This document shows positions 7,132-13,045 of a stretch of 14,677 nt of DNA, one piece after another. The notes beneath the pieces were generated by a model, which was given only the letters and a program-made list of their open reading frames with translations, was not told the DNA's origin and searched no databases. This stretch comes from CAZCPB01 sp964540295 (GTDB lineage Bacteria > Planctomycetota > Phycisphaerae > Phycisphaerales > UBA1924). Position numbers and translations under genes: made by a program. Location of the stretch: positions 1-14,677 of the forward strand of contig CAZIMT010000084.1 of the NCBI GenBank assembly GCA_964540295.1. Direction: 5' to 3'. The stretch's first letter is position 1. Each line of letters starts with the position of its first letter.

Positions 7132-7641
7132 TCAAGCGGAAAACGCGTCACGAAGTTCGATGACCGTTCTGTTCAGCACCGGGTGTACCGCCCGCGGCGC
7201 GATCTCGGCCAACGGCTCCAGCACGAACATCCGCTCGTGCATCAGCGGGTGCGGCACTTTCAGGTCGGGCTCGCTGATGATGCGAGCAGCAAAGAGGATC
7301 AGGTCTAGGTCGAGCGTGCGAGGCCCCCACCGCTGCTCCTTGGCGCGATCGCGGCCAGCCGCGCGTTCGATGCGCAGGAGCTGGCCGAGCAGTTCTCGCG
7401 GGCTCAGCGAGGTTTCTATGAGTGCCGCCGCATTCAAGTACGGGCCTTGCGGCACGCCCCCGACGGACGCGGTCTCGTGCAGCGAAGAGCTCGCGACCAG
7501 CCGGGACCGCGGCAGGCCTGAGAGTTCTTCGATTGCGCGGCGGATCGTTGCTGCCCGATCGCCTAGGTTCGATCCCAGCCCGACGCAAGCCAGCTGCGGG
7601 ACGTCGCTCGTCGTCGTGCGTGATTGCTCGGGCCTCACCAA
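7132..7641 (-). CDS. folK: 2-amino-4-hydroxy-6-hydroxymethyldihydropteridine pyrophosphokinase (HPPK)
   Basis: HPPK moves pyrophosphate from ATP to 6-hydroxymethyl-dihydropterin, the step before dihydropteroate synthase in folate synthesis; it is cytoplasmic. The family motifs are all here: GLGSNLGD (21-28), PYLNAA (67-72), the signature RWGPRTLDLDLILF (104-117) with its metal-binding Asp pair, and HPLMHERMFVLEPLAEIAP (131-149). The length (169) is normal. There is no ATG before the conserved core: the frame can start at TTG 7641 or at the adjacent GTG 7638, and neither has a clear Shine-Dalgarno. The GTG is the more usual choice and changes the protein by one residue. No other folate gene lies in the window. 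The longer plus-strand frames here are shadows. Confidence 0.93.
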   Translation of the reverse strand: MVRPEQSRTTTSDVPQLACVGLGSNLGDRAATIRRAIEELSGLPRSRLVASSSLHETASVGGVPQGPYLNAAALIETSLSPRELLGQLLRIERAAGRDRAKEQRWGPRTLDLDLILFAARIISEPDLKVPHPLMHERMFVLEPLAEIAPRAVHPVLNRTVIELRDAFSA

Positions 7642-7829
7642 TAAAGGATACTACTCAAGGCCGAACAGGGCCGGCGACGCGGACGCGAAGATCAATTAAA
7701 ATTCGTTCGCACACGGTCTCGAATACGATCTCCGCGCCTTTACACTTTTAAAACTGGGCGCAACACCCCGGACACGATCTGTGCTCAGCGTTCTTTTCCA
7801 ACGTCTTCCTCGAGAGTCCTCAAATTGTC

Positions 7830-7858
7830 TTGATGAAGACCGGGCTGGTTTGTACACT
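7830..7858 (+). promoter_or_regulatory. Candidate sigma-70 promoter for the dockerin gene
   Basis: TTGATG (7830-7835) and TACACT (7853-7858) are 17 bases apart, giving a reasonable housekeeping promoter. Its start would fall around 7865, at or just before the Shine-Dalgarno at 7867-7871, so the leader would be very short. The rest of the folK/dockerin divergent gap (7642-7877) shows no other clear signal. Confidence 0.4.
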
Positions 7859-7877
7859 CGAACAACGGAGGAAAGTT

Positions 7878-9335
7878 ATGACAAAGTTCGCACCGCGTTC
7901 GTTCTCGATCGTGGCCGCCCTGGTTCTCAGCGCCGGCCTGGCGTCCGCTCAGACAGGAACCTCGTCACTCGCCGTCACCGGCCCGACGGGGACCACGCTC
8001 GAACAAAGCTTCGCGCCCGGCGACGACTCGGGCGCGTTCAACTCGCGCGGCACGTCGTGGACCTTCGCCGACGCCACCGCCATCGCCAGCACCGTCGCGT
8101 TCTCCGAGCCAGCCAACAGCCTGTGGGTCGGGCAATGGCTCAACAGCCCGCGCGTGCAGCGTTTCGACATCACCGGCGACGGCACGCCACTCGTTAATTA
8201 CGCCGCCCCCGCCGGTTCGCTCACGTCGGTCTCCGCGGCCAAGGGTGCCGACCTCGCGGCGGTGCTGAATTCGAGCGGATCGACGTACTCCGTAACCGCC
8301 TACAGCAAGGCCTCGGGCTTCAAGTGGACCTACGCGTTCCCTTCGAGCCTCAACAACTCGGGGTACTACAACATCAAGGTCTCGCGCGACGGCAGCGTCG
8401 TCGCGTGCATCCTCACCGACACCACCGATTCGGCCAACCCCGTGCCGTCGCTGTACATCTTCAACGGCGCGACCGGCGCGATCCAGAATACTTGGCCGCT
8501 CGCTACCGGGTACGCCGGGGGCGTCGATCTCACCGACAACGGCTCGCTCGCGCTTGTCACCGTGAACGACCAGGCCCGGCTGATCGACTCGGCGACCGGC
8601 GCGGTCATCACCTCGGCCAGCGTTGTCGGGTCGGGCGGTCGCTTCGCGATCTCCGGCAACGGGCAGACCTTTGCTCTGGGCGGTTTCGACTTCAAAGTCT
8701 TCAAGAAAGTCGGGTCGTCGTACGTGCCAGCGGTGAACTTCTCCGCGGCGACCTCGTGGTTCGGTTGGGCGATCGCCATCTCGCGCGACGGCTCGACCGT
8801 CGGCGTGCTCAGCCATAATTACAACGGGTATCTCAAAACCGCGACGCGCGTCTTCGACGTCGCCAGCGGCACGCTGCTGGGCACCGTCAACACCACCGGA
8901 ACCGGCACGCTTCAAGACTCGGCCGTGGGCGCGTCGATCTCTGACGACGGCTCGGTTCTGGCGGTCGCTTCGTGGGGCACGCAGAACAATGCTCACCCCG
9001 AAGTTCAGGTCTTCAGCCGCACGTTGGCGGCCCTCGGCTCGATCGACACGCCCGGCTCGCCGTCGTGGGTCGATGTCAGCTCCGACGGCAAATACGTGGC
9101 CGTCGGCGGCAAGGCCGTGCACGCCAACACGTTCGGCAACGGCGGGTACGTCGATGTCATCGGGTTGCGGTGCCCGTCGGACTTCAACGGCGACGGGTTC
9201 GTCAATGCCGACGACTTTGACGGATTTGTCGACGCGTTCGTGCTCGGCAATATCGTGGCTGATTTCAATAACGACGGGTTCGTGAACGCCGACGACTACG
9301 ACGCCTATGTCGATGCGTTCGCCGCCGGGTGCTAA
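7878..9335 (+). CDS. Secreted beta-propeller protein with C-terminal dockerin type I repeats
   Basis: The ATG at 7878 follows GGAGG (7867-7871) with a 6-base spacer; the in-frame ATG at 7830 is rejected because it lacks this site. The 485-residue product begins with a textbook signal peptide (positive end, hydrophobic 10-20, cleavage after ASA at about 24). The body (about 30-430) holds repeated blades with the WD40/YVTN-like motif 'hxhSxDGsxhAh': SRDGSVVACI (169), TDNGSLALVTV (219), SGNGQTFALGG (259), SRDGSTVGVL (302), SDDGSVLAVA (355) and SSDGKYVAVG (401). The last 54 residues are two dockerin units, DFNGDGFVNADDFDGFVDAF and DFNNDGFVNADDYDAYVDAF, with EF-hand-like Ca2+ ligands, flanked by Cys432 and the final Cys485. 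Many Phycisphaerae extracellular proteins end this way. No cohesin is visible here, so the partner is unknown; surface attachment is an inference. No enzyme motif is seen. Confidence 0.85.
   Translation: MTKFAPRSFSIVAALVLSAGLASAQTGTSSLAVTGPTGTTLEQSFAPGDDSGAFNSRGTSWTFADATAIASTVAFSEPANSLWVGQWLNSPRVQRFDITGDGTPLVNYAAPAGSLTSVSAAKGADLAAVLNSSGSTYSVTAYSKASGFKWTYAFPSSLNNSGYYNIKVSRDGSVVACILTDTTDSANPVPSLYIFNGATGAIQNTWPLATGYAGGVDLTDNGSLALVTVNDQARLIDSATGAVITSASVVGSGGRFAISGNGQTFALGGFDFKVFKKVGSSYVPAVNFSAATSWFGWAIAISRDGSTVGVLSHNYNGYLKTATRVFDVASGTLLGTVNTTGTGTLQDSAVGASISDDGSVLAVASWGTQNNAHPEVQVFSRTLAALGSIDTPGSPSWVDVSSDGKYVAVGGKAVHANTFGNGGYVDVIGLRCPSDFNGDGFVNADDFDGFVDAFVLGNIVADFNNDGFVNADDYDAYVDAFAAGC
9180..9320 (+). 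repeat. Two 60-base dockerin-coding repeats
   Basis: Positions 9180-9239 and 9261-9320 encode near-identical 20-residue calcium-binding units, 81 bases start to start. The DNA has diverged mostly at third codon positions, which points to protein-level selection rather than a recent duplication. Confidence 0.8.
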
Positions 9336-9418
9336 GCCGTTGGGATTTGAATGTGAATCGCGACACTTAAGTATCGGTCTGGGCGCTCGTGCGGTTTTAA
9401 TCTCGTGCGCGCACATTC

Positions 9419-9463
9419 AGCGACAAGCCCGCAAGGAGTGCTCTTGCGGGCTTGTCGTTTTCT
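9419..9463 (+). terminator. Strong intrinsic terminator of the dockerin gene
   Basis: CGACAAGCCCGCAAG (9421-9435) and its exact complement (9443-9457) make a 15-bp perfect stem with a seven-base loop, extended by A-T and G.T pairs, then TTTTCT. It ends the plus-strand unit in the gap before the convergent XRE gene. It lacks a T-tract on the minus strand. Confidence 0.92.
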
Positions 9464-9537
9464 GACGCCGAGATCCCGCAAAGCTCTCAGAAGAACCGGC
9501 GATTTTGGATTCAGACGCTCGGTAAGTGCGATCTCGA

Positions 9538-9786
9538 TCACCTAGGCGGCATCACGCACTCAAAGACCTCGTCGACCGGTCGAACAAACACCTGCGCGAT
9601 CCGAAATGCCACTTCCAGCGACGGGAAATACTTGCCCCTCTCGATCGCATTCACCGTCTGCCGGCTCACGCCAATCCGCTCGGCCAGTTCCTGCTGCGTC
9701 ATCTCGCGATGCCCGAAACGCAACGCCCTGATCTGGTTCTGGATCACCATCTTCCGCACGATGATCTTGCTCTTGGTCAACCTCAC
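9538..9786 (-). CDS. Small XRE-family HTH transcriptional regulator
   Basis: An 82-residue protein consisting almost entirely of a helix-turn-helix of the Cro/CI (XRE) family: MTQQELAERIGVSRQTVNAIERGKYFPS (about 29-56), followed by helices 'LEVAFRIAQVF' and 'VDEVFE'. This is the common short regulator type that pairs with a small membrane protein. The GTG start at 9786 overlaps the stop codon of the upstream gene (GTGA), which suggests translational coupling. An internal ATG at 9750 (Met13) would give the more usual 70-residue length, so the start is uncertain. No ligand-binding domain is present. It probably binds the GTCAA/TTGAC repeats at its own operon promoter (10239-10292); this is inference from position. 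Confidence 0.85.
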   Translation of the reverse strand: MRLTKSKIIVRKMVIQNQIRALRFGHREMTQQELAERIGVSRQTVNAIERGKYFPSLEVAFRIAQVFVRPVDEVFECVMPPR

Positions 9787-10202
9787 ACCCCCCGACGGTA
9801 ATAGACCAGCCGAAGGATGAACCCTAGAACTTCAGACAGGAACATCGACAGCAGCAGCAGATGCACGATCCAGACGTTCTCAATCGAGAAGATCATGCCC
9901 GTCACCGCCGCCAGCACGCCCACGGTCAGCAACCAAGACGAATTGTTCTCGGCTCGCCACGAGATCAGCTTGTCACGCTCATCCCGGCCCTCTGGCTTGC
10001 TCGCGATCGCCGCCACCGTGATCCCGGCCACCAGCAGAATCACCATCAATACCACCGACGCCCCGAACAGGAACGCGTAAGGTGGTAGGGCCGTGACGCT
10101 CTTGGACATCATGCTCCCGGCCAGGACGAAGTAAGCCCCGAGCCCGATCACCATCGCCACAAGCTGAATCCAGACGCATTTCTCTTCAAAGGACTTGCTC
10201 AT
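9783..10202 (-). CDS. Four-helix membrane protein, DUF2178-like, paired with the XRE regulator
   Basis: The ATG at 10202 has a near-perfect AAGGAGGT just upstream (GGAGG about five bases from the start), so the longer frame to 10496, which runs across the promoter, is rejected. The product has 139 residues with four predicted membrane segments (about 11-32, 42-67, 90-107 and 111-135). The loop between helices 2 and 3 contains GRDERDKLISWRAENNSSW. A cytoplasmic 'DERD' loop in a small four-helix protein next to an XRE gene is typical of DUF2178-like proteins, whose biochemical role is not known. It is first in a two-gene unit with the regulator, under a well-formed promoter covered by inverted repeats. 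A membrane-sensing or stress-response module is a guess. Confidence 0.8.
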   Translation of the reverse strand: MSKSFEEKCVWIQLVAMVIGLGAYFVLAGSMMSKSVTALPPYAFLFGASVVLMVILLVAGITVAAIASKPEGRDERDKLISWRAENNSSWLLTVGVLAAVTGMIFSIENVWIVHLLLLSMFLSEVLGFILRLVYYRRGV

Positions 10203-10238
10203 CGGACCTCCTTGCATTCTCCATAAAGACGAACATAT

Positions 10239-10292
10239 TTGACACCATGTCAAGTATACAAGACATTGTTCCAAAGTCAAATATTCTTGACA
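10239..10292 (-). promoter_or_regulatory. Sigma-70 promoter and probable operator of the membrane protein/XRE unit
   Basis: Reading the minus strand, TTGACT (10280-10275) and TATACT (10258-10253) are separated by 16 bases, the best promoter in the window, with a start expected near 10246 and a leader of about 44 bases. It is overlaid by inverted repeats of one half-site: TTGACA-CCA-TGTCAA (10239-10253) over the start point, an 18-base imperfect palindrome centred on GTATAC (10248-10265) over the -10 box, and GTCAA-N6-TTGAC (10276-10291) over the -35 box. This layout fits repression by a dimeric regulator, most simply the XRE protein of the same unit. Confidence 0.7.
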
Positions 10293-10399
10293 CGCTGCTC
10301 GACAACAGCTCCAAACCCGGTCTCCCCGGCGATCGCCTTTCGCTGATCTCGGGCAGAGGCCCCGCAGATCTCGTCGCGCCCGCTCTACGGTCAACCAAT

Positions 10400-10430
10400 A
10401 AAAAACGCTCGGGAAAATCGCCCGAGCGTT
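10400..10430 (-). terminator. Intrinsic terminator of fliA
   Basis: On the minus strand a 10-bp perfect stem (arms 10421-10430 and 10404-10413, AACGCTCGGG with its complement) and a seven-base loop run into a six-T tract (10405-10400), 47 bases after the fliA stop codon. It insulates the XRE/membrane unit from the flagellar genes. Confidence 0.9.
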
Positions 10431-10476
10431 CGTGTTCCATGATGTTGTCATACGCCGAGGCTTGCTCCGCACGACC

Positions 10477-11382
10477 TCAATCTTCAGTCTCTTCAAGCTC
10501 CAGCGACCGGTGCTGCATCTGGGCCTTGAGGCGGAGGAGGATCGACGTGTGCATCTGGCTGACGCGGCTCTCGCTCAGGTCCAAGGTGGACCCGATCTCG
10601 CGCATCGTCATGCCCTCGTAGTAGTAAAGCAGGACGATAAGCCGCTCGGCCCGGCTGAGGCCTTTGGTGATGAGTTCCTTAAGGTCCTTCCGCTGCACGT
10701 CCTTGAGCGGGTTGGACTGGCCGTCGTCGCGGATGACGTCGATCTCGCGAGTCTCGCGGCCGTTGTCGTTGGAATAGAACCGGCCGTGGATCGACCGCAT
10801 GTTCACGGGCGACCCGTCCTTCTTGAGCTTGTCGAACTCCTCGCCCTGGATACCGATGCGGTTTGACACCGCGTCGTCGCTGGCGGGCTCGCCGGTCTGC
10901 ATCTCGATCTGCTGGCGGGCCTGCTCGAAGCGGGCGGTGCGGTGGCGGACGAGGCGCGGAACCCAGTCCATCGAACGAAGCTCGTCGAGGATCGCGCCGC
11001 GAATGCGAGGGGCGCAGTACGTCTCGAACTTGACCTTGCGGTCGAGGTCAAAGGCGTCGACGGCGTCCATCAGCCCGAAGATCCCGGCGGACATCAGGTC
11101 TTCCATATCGACCTCGTCGGGGAGCCGCTTGTAGATGCGTTCCGCGTTGTAGCGGACGAGCGGGAGGAACTTCTCCATGAGATAATTGCGGATCGGCTCG
11201 CTGCGCGTCTTCTGGTACTCGGTCCAGACGTCGTTGATCGCGAGCTCGTCGTACTGCGAGGGCAGCGACGAGGCCTCGGCGTGGCGGGCCGCAAAGCGAC
11301 CGTTGCCACGCAGACCCTGACGAGTGGTGGGCCGAGTGGTGGTACGAGAGGACGGAATTGCGGAAGACTTTAGTGCTGCCAT
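10477..11382 (-). CDS. fliA: Flagellar sigma factor, FliA/WhiG type (sigma-28)
   Basis: Sigma-28 directs RNA polymerase to late flagellar and chemotaxis promoters. The 301-residue protein has region 2 at about 60-145 (MEDLMSAGIFGLMDAVDAFD, then the RGAILDELRSMDWVPRLVR stretch that is diagnostic of the FliA/WhiG group), region 3 at about 150-205, and region 4 at about 230-290 with the HTH MTMREIGSTLDLSESRVSQ (258-276). The ATG at 11382 has AAGGAG seven bases upstream. Residues 1-45 are a Ser/Thr/Arg-rich extension before region 2, longer than in the enterobacterial protein of about 240 residues. Region 1.1 is absent, as expected. It is the last gene of the run flhF-flhG-membrane protein-fliA but has its own candidate promoter at 11493-11520. 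No anti-sigma FlgM is found nearby. Confidence 0.93.
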   Translation of the reverse strand: MAALKSSAIPSSRTTTRPTTRQGLRGNGRFAARHAEASSLPSQYDELAINDVWTEYQKTRSEPIRNYLMEKFLPLVRYNAERIYKRLPDEVDMEDLMSAGIFGLMDAVDAFDLDRKVKFETYCAPRIRGAILDELRSMDWVPRLVRHRTARFEQARQQIEMQTGEPASDDAVSNRIGIQGEEFDKLKKDGSPVNMRSIHGRFYSNDNGRETREIDVIRDDGQSNPLKDVQRKDLKELITKGLSRAERLIVLLYYYEGMTMREIGSTLDLSESRVSQMHTSILLRLKAQMQHRSLELEETED

Positions 11383-11461
11383 CGGTCTGCTCCTTGACCC
11401 TCTGTGGCTCGATCTCGGGGGTTGATCCGTGGCATCATGCCTGGGAACCCGAGGTCGGCCT

Positions 11462-11484
11462 GCATGGACGCTCCGTGTCCATGC
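11462..11484 (-). repeat. Hairpin in the fliA leader
   Basis: GCATGGAC (11462-11469) and GTCCATGC (11477-11484) form an 8-bp perfect stem around seven bases, close to the 5' end of the transcript expected from the adjacent candidate promoter and about 80 bases before the fliA start. No T-run follows, so it may protect the 5' end or affect translation. Confidence 0.45.
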
Positions 11485-11492
11485 GTAGTTAT

Positions 11493-11520
11493 TTACTATA
11501 CCTCATTCGGCCGGTGTCAA
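11493..11520 (-). promoter_or_regulatory. Candidate internal promoter for fliA
   Basis: On the minus strand a consensus TTGACA (11520-11515) overlaps the TGA stop of the preceding gene. TAGTAA (11498-11493) follows after 16 bases; TATAGT (11500-11495) is a better hexamer but only 14 bases away. The local sequence is AT-rich. I see no sigma-28 type box here. Confidence 0.4.
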
Positions 11521-11864
11521 CCAGCCGAAACCATTTCTTCCTGTTTTCCACCGGTTATCAACGTGGGTTCTTCACCAACTTCTCCGACCTCCATGATCGG
11601 CTCGGAAAATCTTTTGACGGGGCGAGCCGCGATGTAGTCGCGGATGTGCTCTTCGATCGTGCGCTCGCCGATCGCGCCCAGCACCAGGCCGAGCACATAG
11701 CAGAGCAGCATCGAGATGAGGGCGCGGATCAGGATCTCGGTCGACTCGTTGCCAGCGAAGAGTCCGGCAACCACCGCGATCGCGAACGCGGTGAGGCCCA
11801 GCGAACCCGCGATGACCTTGGTCGGCTGTTCGGGGCTGAGTTTTTCCACCGTGGGCTTGTTCAC
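11517..11864 (-). CDS. Small two-helix membrane protein in the flagellar regulatory cluster
   Basis: A 115-residue protein starting at GTG 11864, which has GGGGAG six bases upstream. Two membrane segments are clear (about 18-38, ending VVAGLFAG, and about 46-66, 'LISMLLCYVLGLVLGAIG'). They are followed by a charged amphipathic stretch (RTIEEHIRDYIAARPVKRF) and an acidic tail (MEVGEVGEEP). The short basic/polar N-terminus and long C-terminus are probably both cytoplasmic. I do not recognise a named flagellar family: it is too small for FlhB and lacks FliO/FliP motifs. Its position between flhG and fliA, on the same strand and 110 bases after flhG, suggests a flagellar or polar-localisation role, perhaps as a membrane tether; that is inference. 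Similar short proteins probably occur in related planctomycetes. Confidence 0.7.
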   Translation of the reverse strand: MNKPTVEKLSPEQPTKVIAGSLGLTAFAIAVVAGLFAGNESTEILIRALISMLLCYVLGLVLGAIGERTIEEHIRDYIAARPVKRFSEPIMEVGEVGEEPTLITGGKQEEMVSAG

Positions 11865-11952
11865 GCGCGCTCCCCGCCGTTGATCGACACGCCGAAAACC
11901 CGTTGATGGTCATCGGCCTTGGTCGGTCGGCGAGAGAATGAACTTGAGAGAG

Positions 11953-11970
11953 CCGCGTTGTGCTACGCGG
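11953..11970 (-). repeat. Small hairpin just after flhG
   Basis: CCGCGT (11953-11958) and ACGCGG (11965-11970) form a 6-bp stem five bases past the flhG stop codon. There is no T-tract, so it is more likely an mRNA-processing or stability element than a terminator between flhG and the membrane protein gene. Confidence 0.3.
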
Positions 11971-11974
11971 GAAT

Positions 11975-13045
11975 TCACCTCAGAGCGCTGAGCGTGACGG
12001 CAGATCCGTCAGAGGCGTTGCGGGTCAACCACGACGAGAGCGCGGCGCGCAGCCCGCGCGGGCGCTGAAGCGAGACGTTGGCGTTAAGTTCAAGCGCCTG
12101 CGTGATCTGCGCCGCGATCCGGGCCACGGATAACGAGGCGTTGCAGTCAGGTTTTCCGAGCGTGAAAGGGTGACGTGCGCGGACAGCCTCGGGCACCGCG
12201 CGATCGACACATAAAGATCCTAAAAATCCGAGCTCGACCCCCAAGAAGCGCGCGCACACCGCTTCGATGCGCTGATAGACCGCTTCGGCCTCTGCGTTGT
12301 TGATGGCTTGGTTGACGACAATTCGGACGTCGCCCGTGGGTTGTCCAAGGTCCGTGTTGGTGCGCACCCCCGAGATTGACCCGAGCGCGGCGTGGCCTTG
12401 GACGAGGCACTTGATGAGGCTGTAGGCGTCGGTGATGGCGGTGGGCTCGGGCGTGGTCACGACGATGGCGAGGTCGGCGGCGTGCAGGAAACTGAGCACG
12501 CTGGAGCCAGCACCGGCGGCGGTGTCGACGAGGATGAGATCGCTGCTGGCGTCGAGGTCTGCGAGGCCGCTGAGAATCAGGTCGCGGTCGTGCCGGGGGA
12601 GTTCGCCCAACTGGGCAACGCCGACGGATCCGGGGACGAGTCGGAAGCCCCCGGGGGCGTTGATGGCCAGCTCGGGGAGTCGATCGCGAGCGGTGACGGC
12701 TCGTTCGAGTCGGCGCTGGGGCATGAGACCGCAGAGTACATCGGCGTTGGCCATGCCGAGGTCGGCGTCCACGAGCGTGACGCGCAAGCCTTGCTGGGAC
12801 AGGATGATGGCGAGGTTGACGCAGAGGTTGGTCTTGCCCACGCCGCCCTTGCCAGAAGCGACCGCGACCACGGGGGCGCTGGGTGCTTTGTAGCGCGAGG
12901 GGATGGTCATGGCGTCGAGCGCAGCGCCGACGGAATGGCGGTTTGAGTTCTGGTTTGAGTTCTGGCGTTGCGACTGCTCGACCAGTCGGCGGAGGCGTGA
13001 GGCTTGGTCGTCGGGCGCGTGCTGGATGTTGTTGCCCGAGCTCAT
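11975..13045 (-). CDS. flhG: FlhG, MinD-like ATPase controlling flagellar number
   Basis: The start at ATG 13045 overlaps the flhF stop (ATGA), which is preferred over a non-ATG start at 13072 inside flhF. The 356-residue protein has the N-terminal FlhF-activating motif DQASRLR (13-19), a Gln/Asn/Ser-rich linker (about 24-38), the deviant Walker A KGGVGKT (66-72) with the MinD-type signature lysine, DADLGMANADVL (94-105), DTAAG (174-178) and the FlhG-type stretch VVTTPEPTAITDAYSLIK (196-213). FlhG dimerises on the membrane with ATP and stimulates FlhF GTPase, which limits the number and position of flagella. A long C-terminal part (about 290-356) with 'QRPRGLRAALSSWL' (327-340) could be the membrane-targeting helix, as in MinD. 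The TAAG instead of TGAG in the third motif is a mild variation. Confidence in the assignment is high from these motifs and from flhF next door. Confidence 0.94.
   Translation of the reverse strand: MSSGNNIQHAPDDQASRLRRLVEQSQRQNSNQNSNRHSVGAALDAMTIPSRYKAPSAPVVAVASGKGGVGKTNLCVNLAIILSQQGLRVTLVDADLGMANADVLCGLMPQRRLERAVTARDRLPELAINAPGGFRLVPGSVGVAQLGELPRHDRDLILSGLADLDASSDLILVDTAAGAGSSVLSFLHAADLAIVVTTPEPTAITDAYSLIKCLVQGHAALGSISGVRTNTDLGQPTGDVRIVVNQAINNAEAEAVYQRIEAVCARFLGVELGFLGSLCVDRAVPEAVRARHPFTLGKPDCNASLSVARIAAQITQALELNANVSLQRPRGLRAALSSWLTRNASDGSAVTLSALR
12940..12963 (-). repeat. Two tandem 12-base repeats in flhG linker
   Basis: GGTTTGAGTTCT occurs twice in perfect tandem (12940-12951 and 12952-12963), coding the repeated tetrapeptide QNSN-QNSN between the FlhF-activating motif and the ATPase domain. 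Confidence 0.8.

Noticed and set aside
7965..9416. 483-residue open frame on the minus strand opposite the dockerin gene
   Set aside because: It is the antisense shadow of a well-supported gene in GC-rich DNA; the peptide is Arg/Val/Asp-rich, with no domain and no ribosome-binding site.
10203..10496. N-terminal extension of the four-helix membrane protein
   Set aside because: It would run through the promoter/operator and the fliA terminator; the ATG at 10202 has a near-perfect Shine-Dalgarno.
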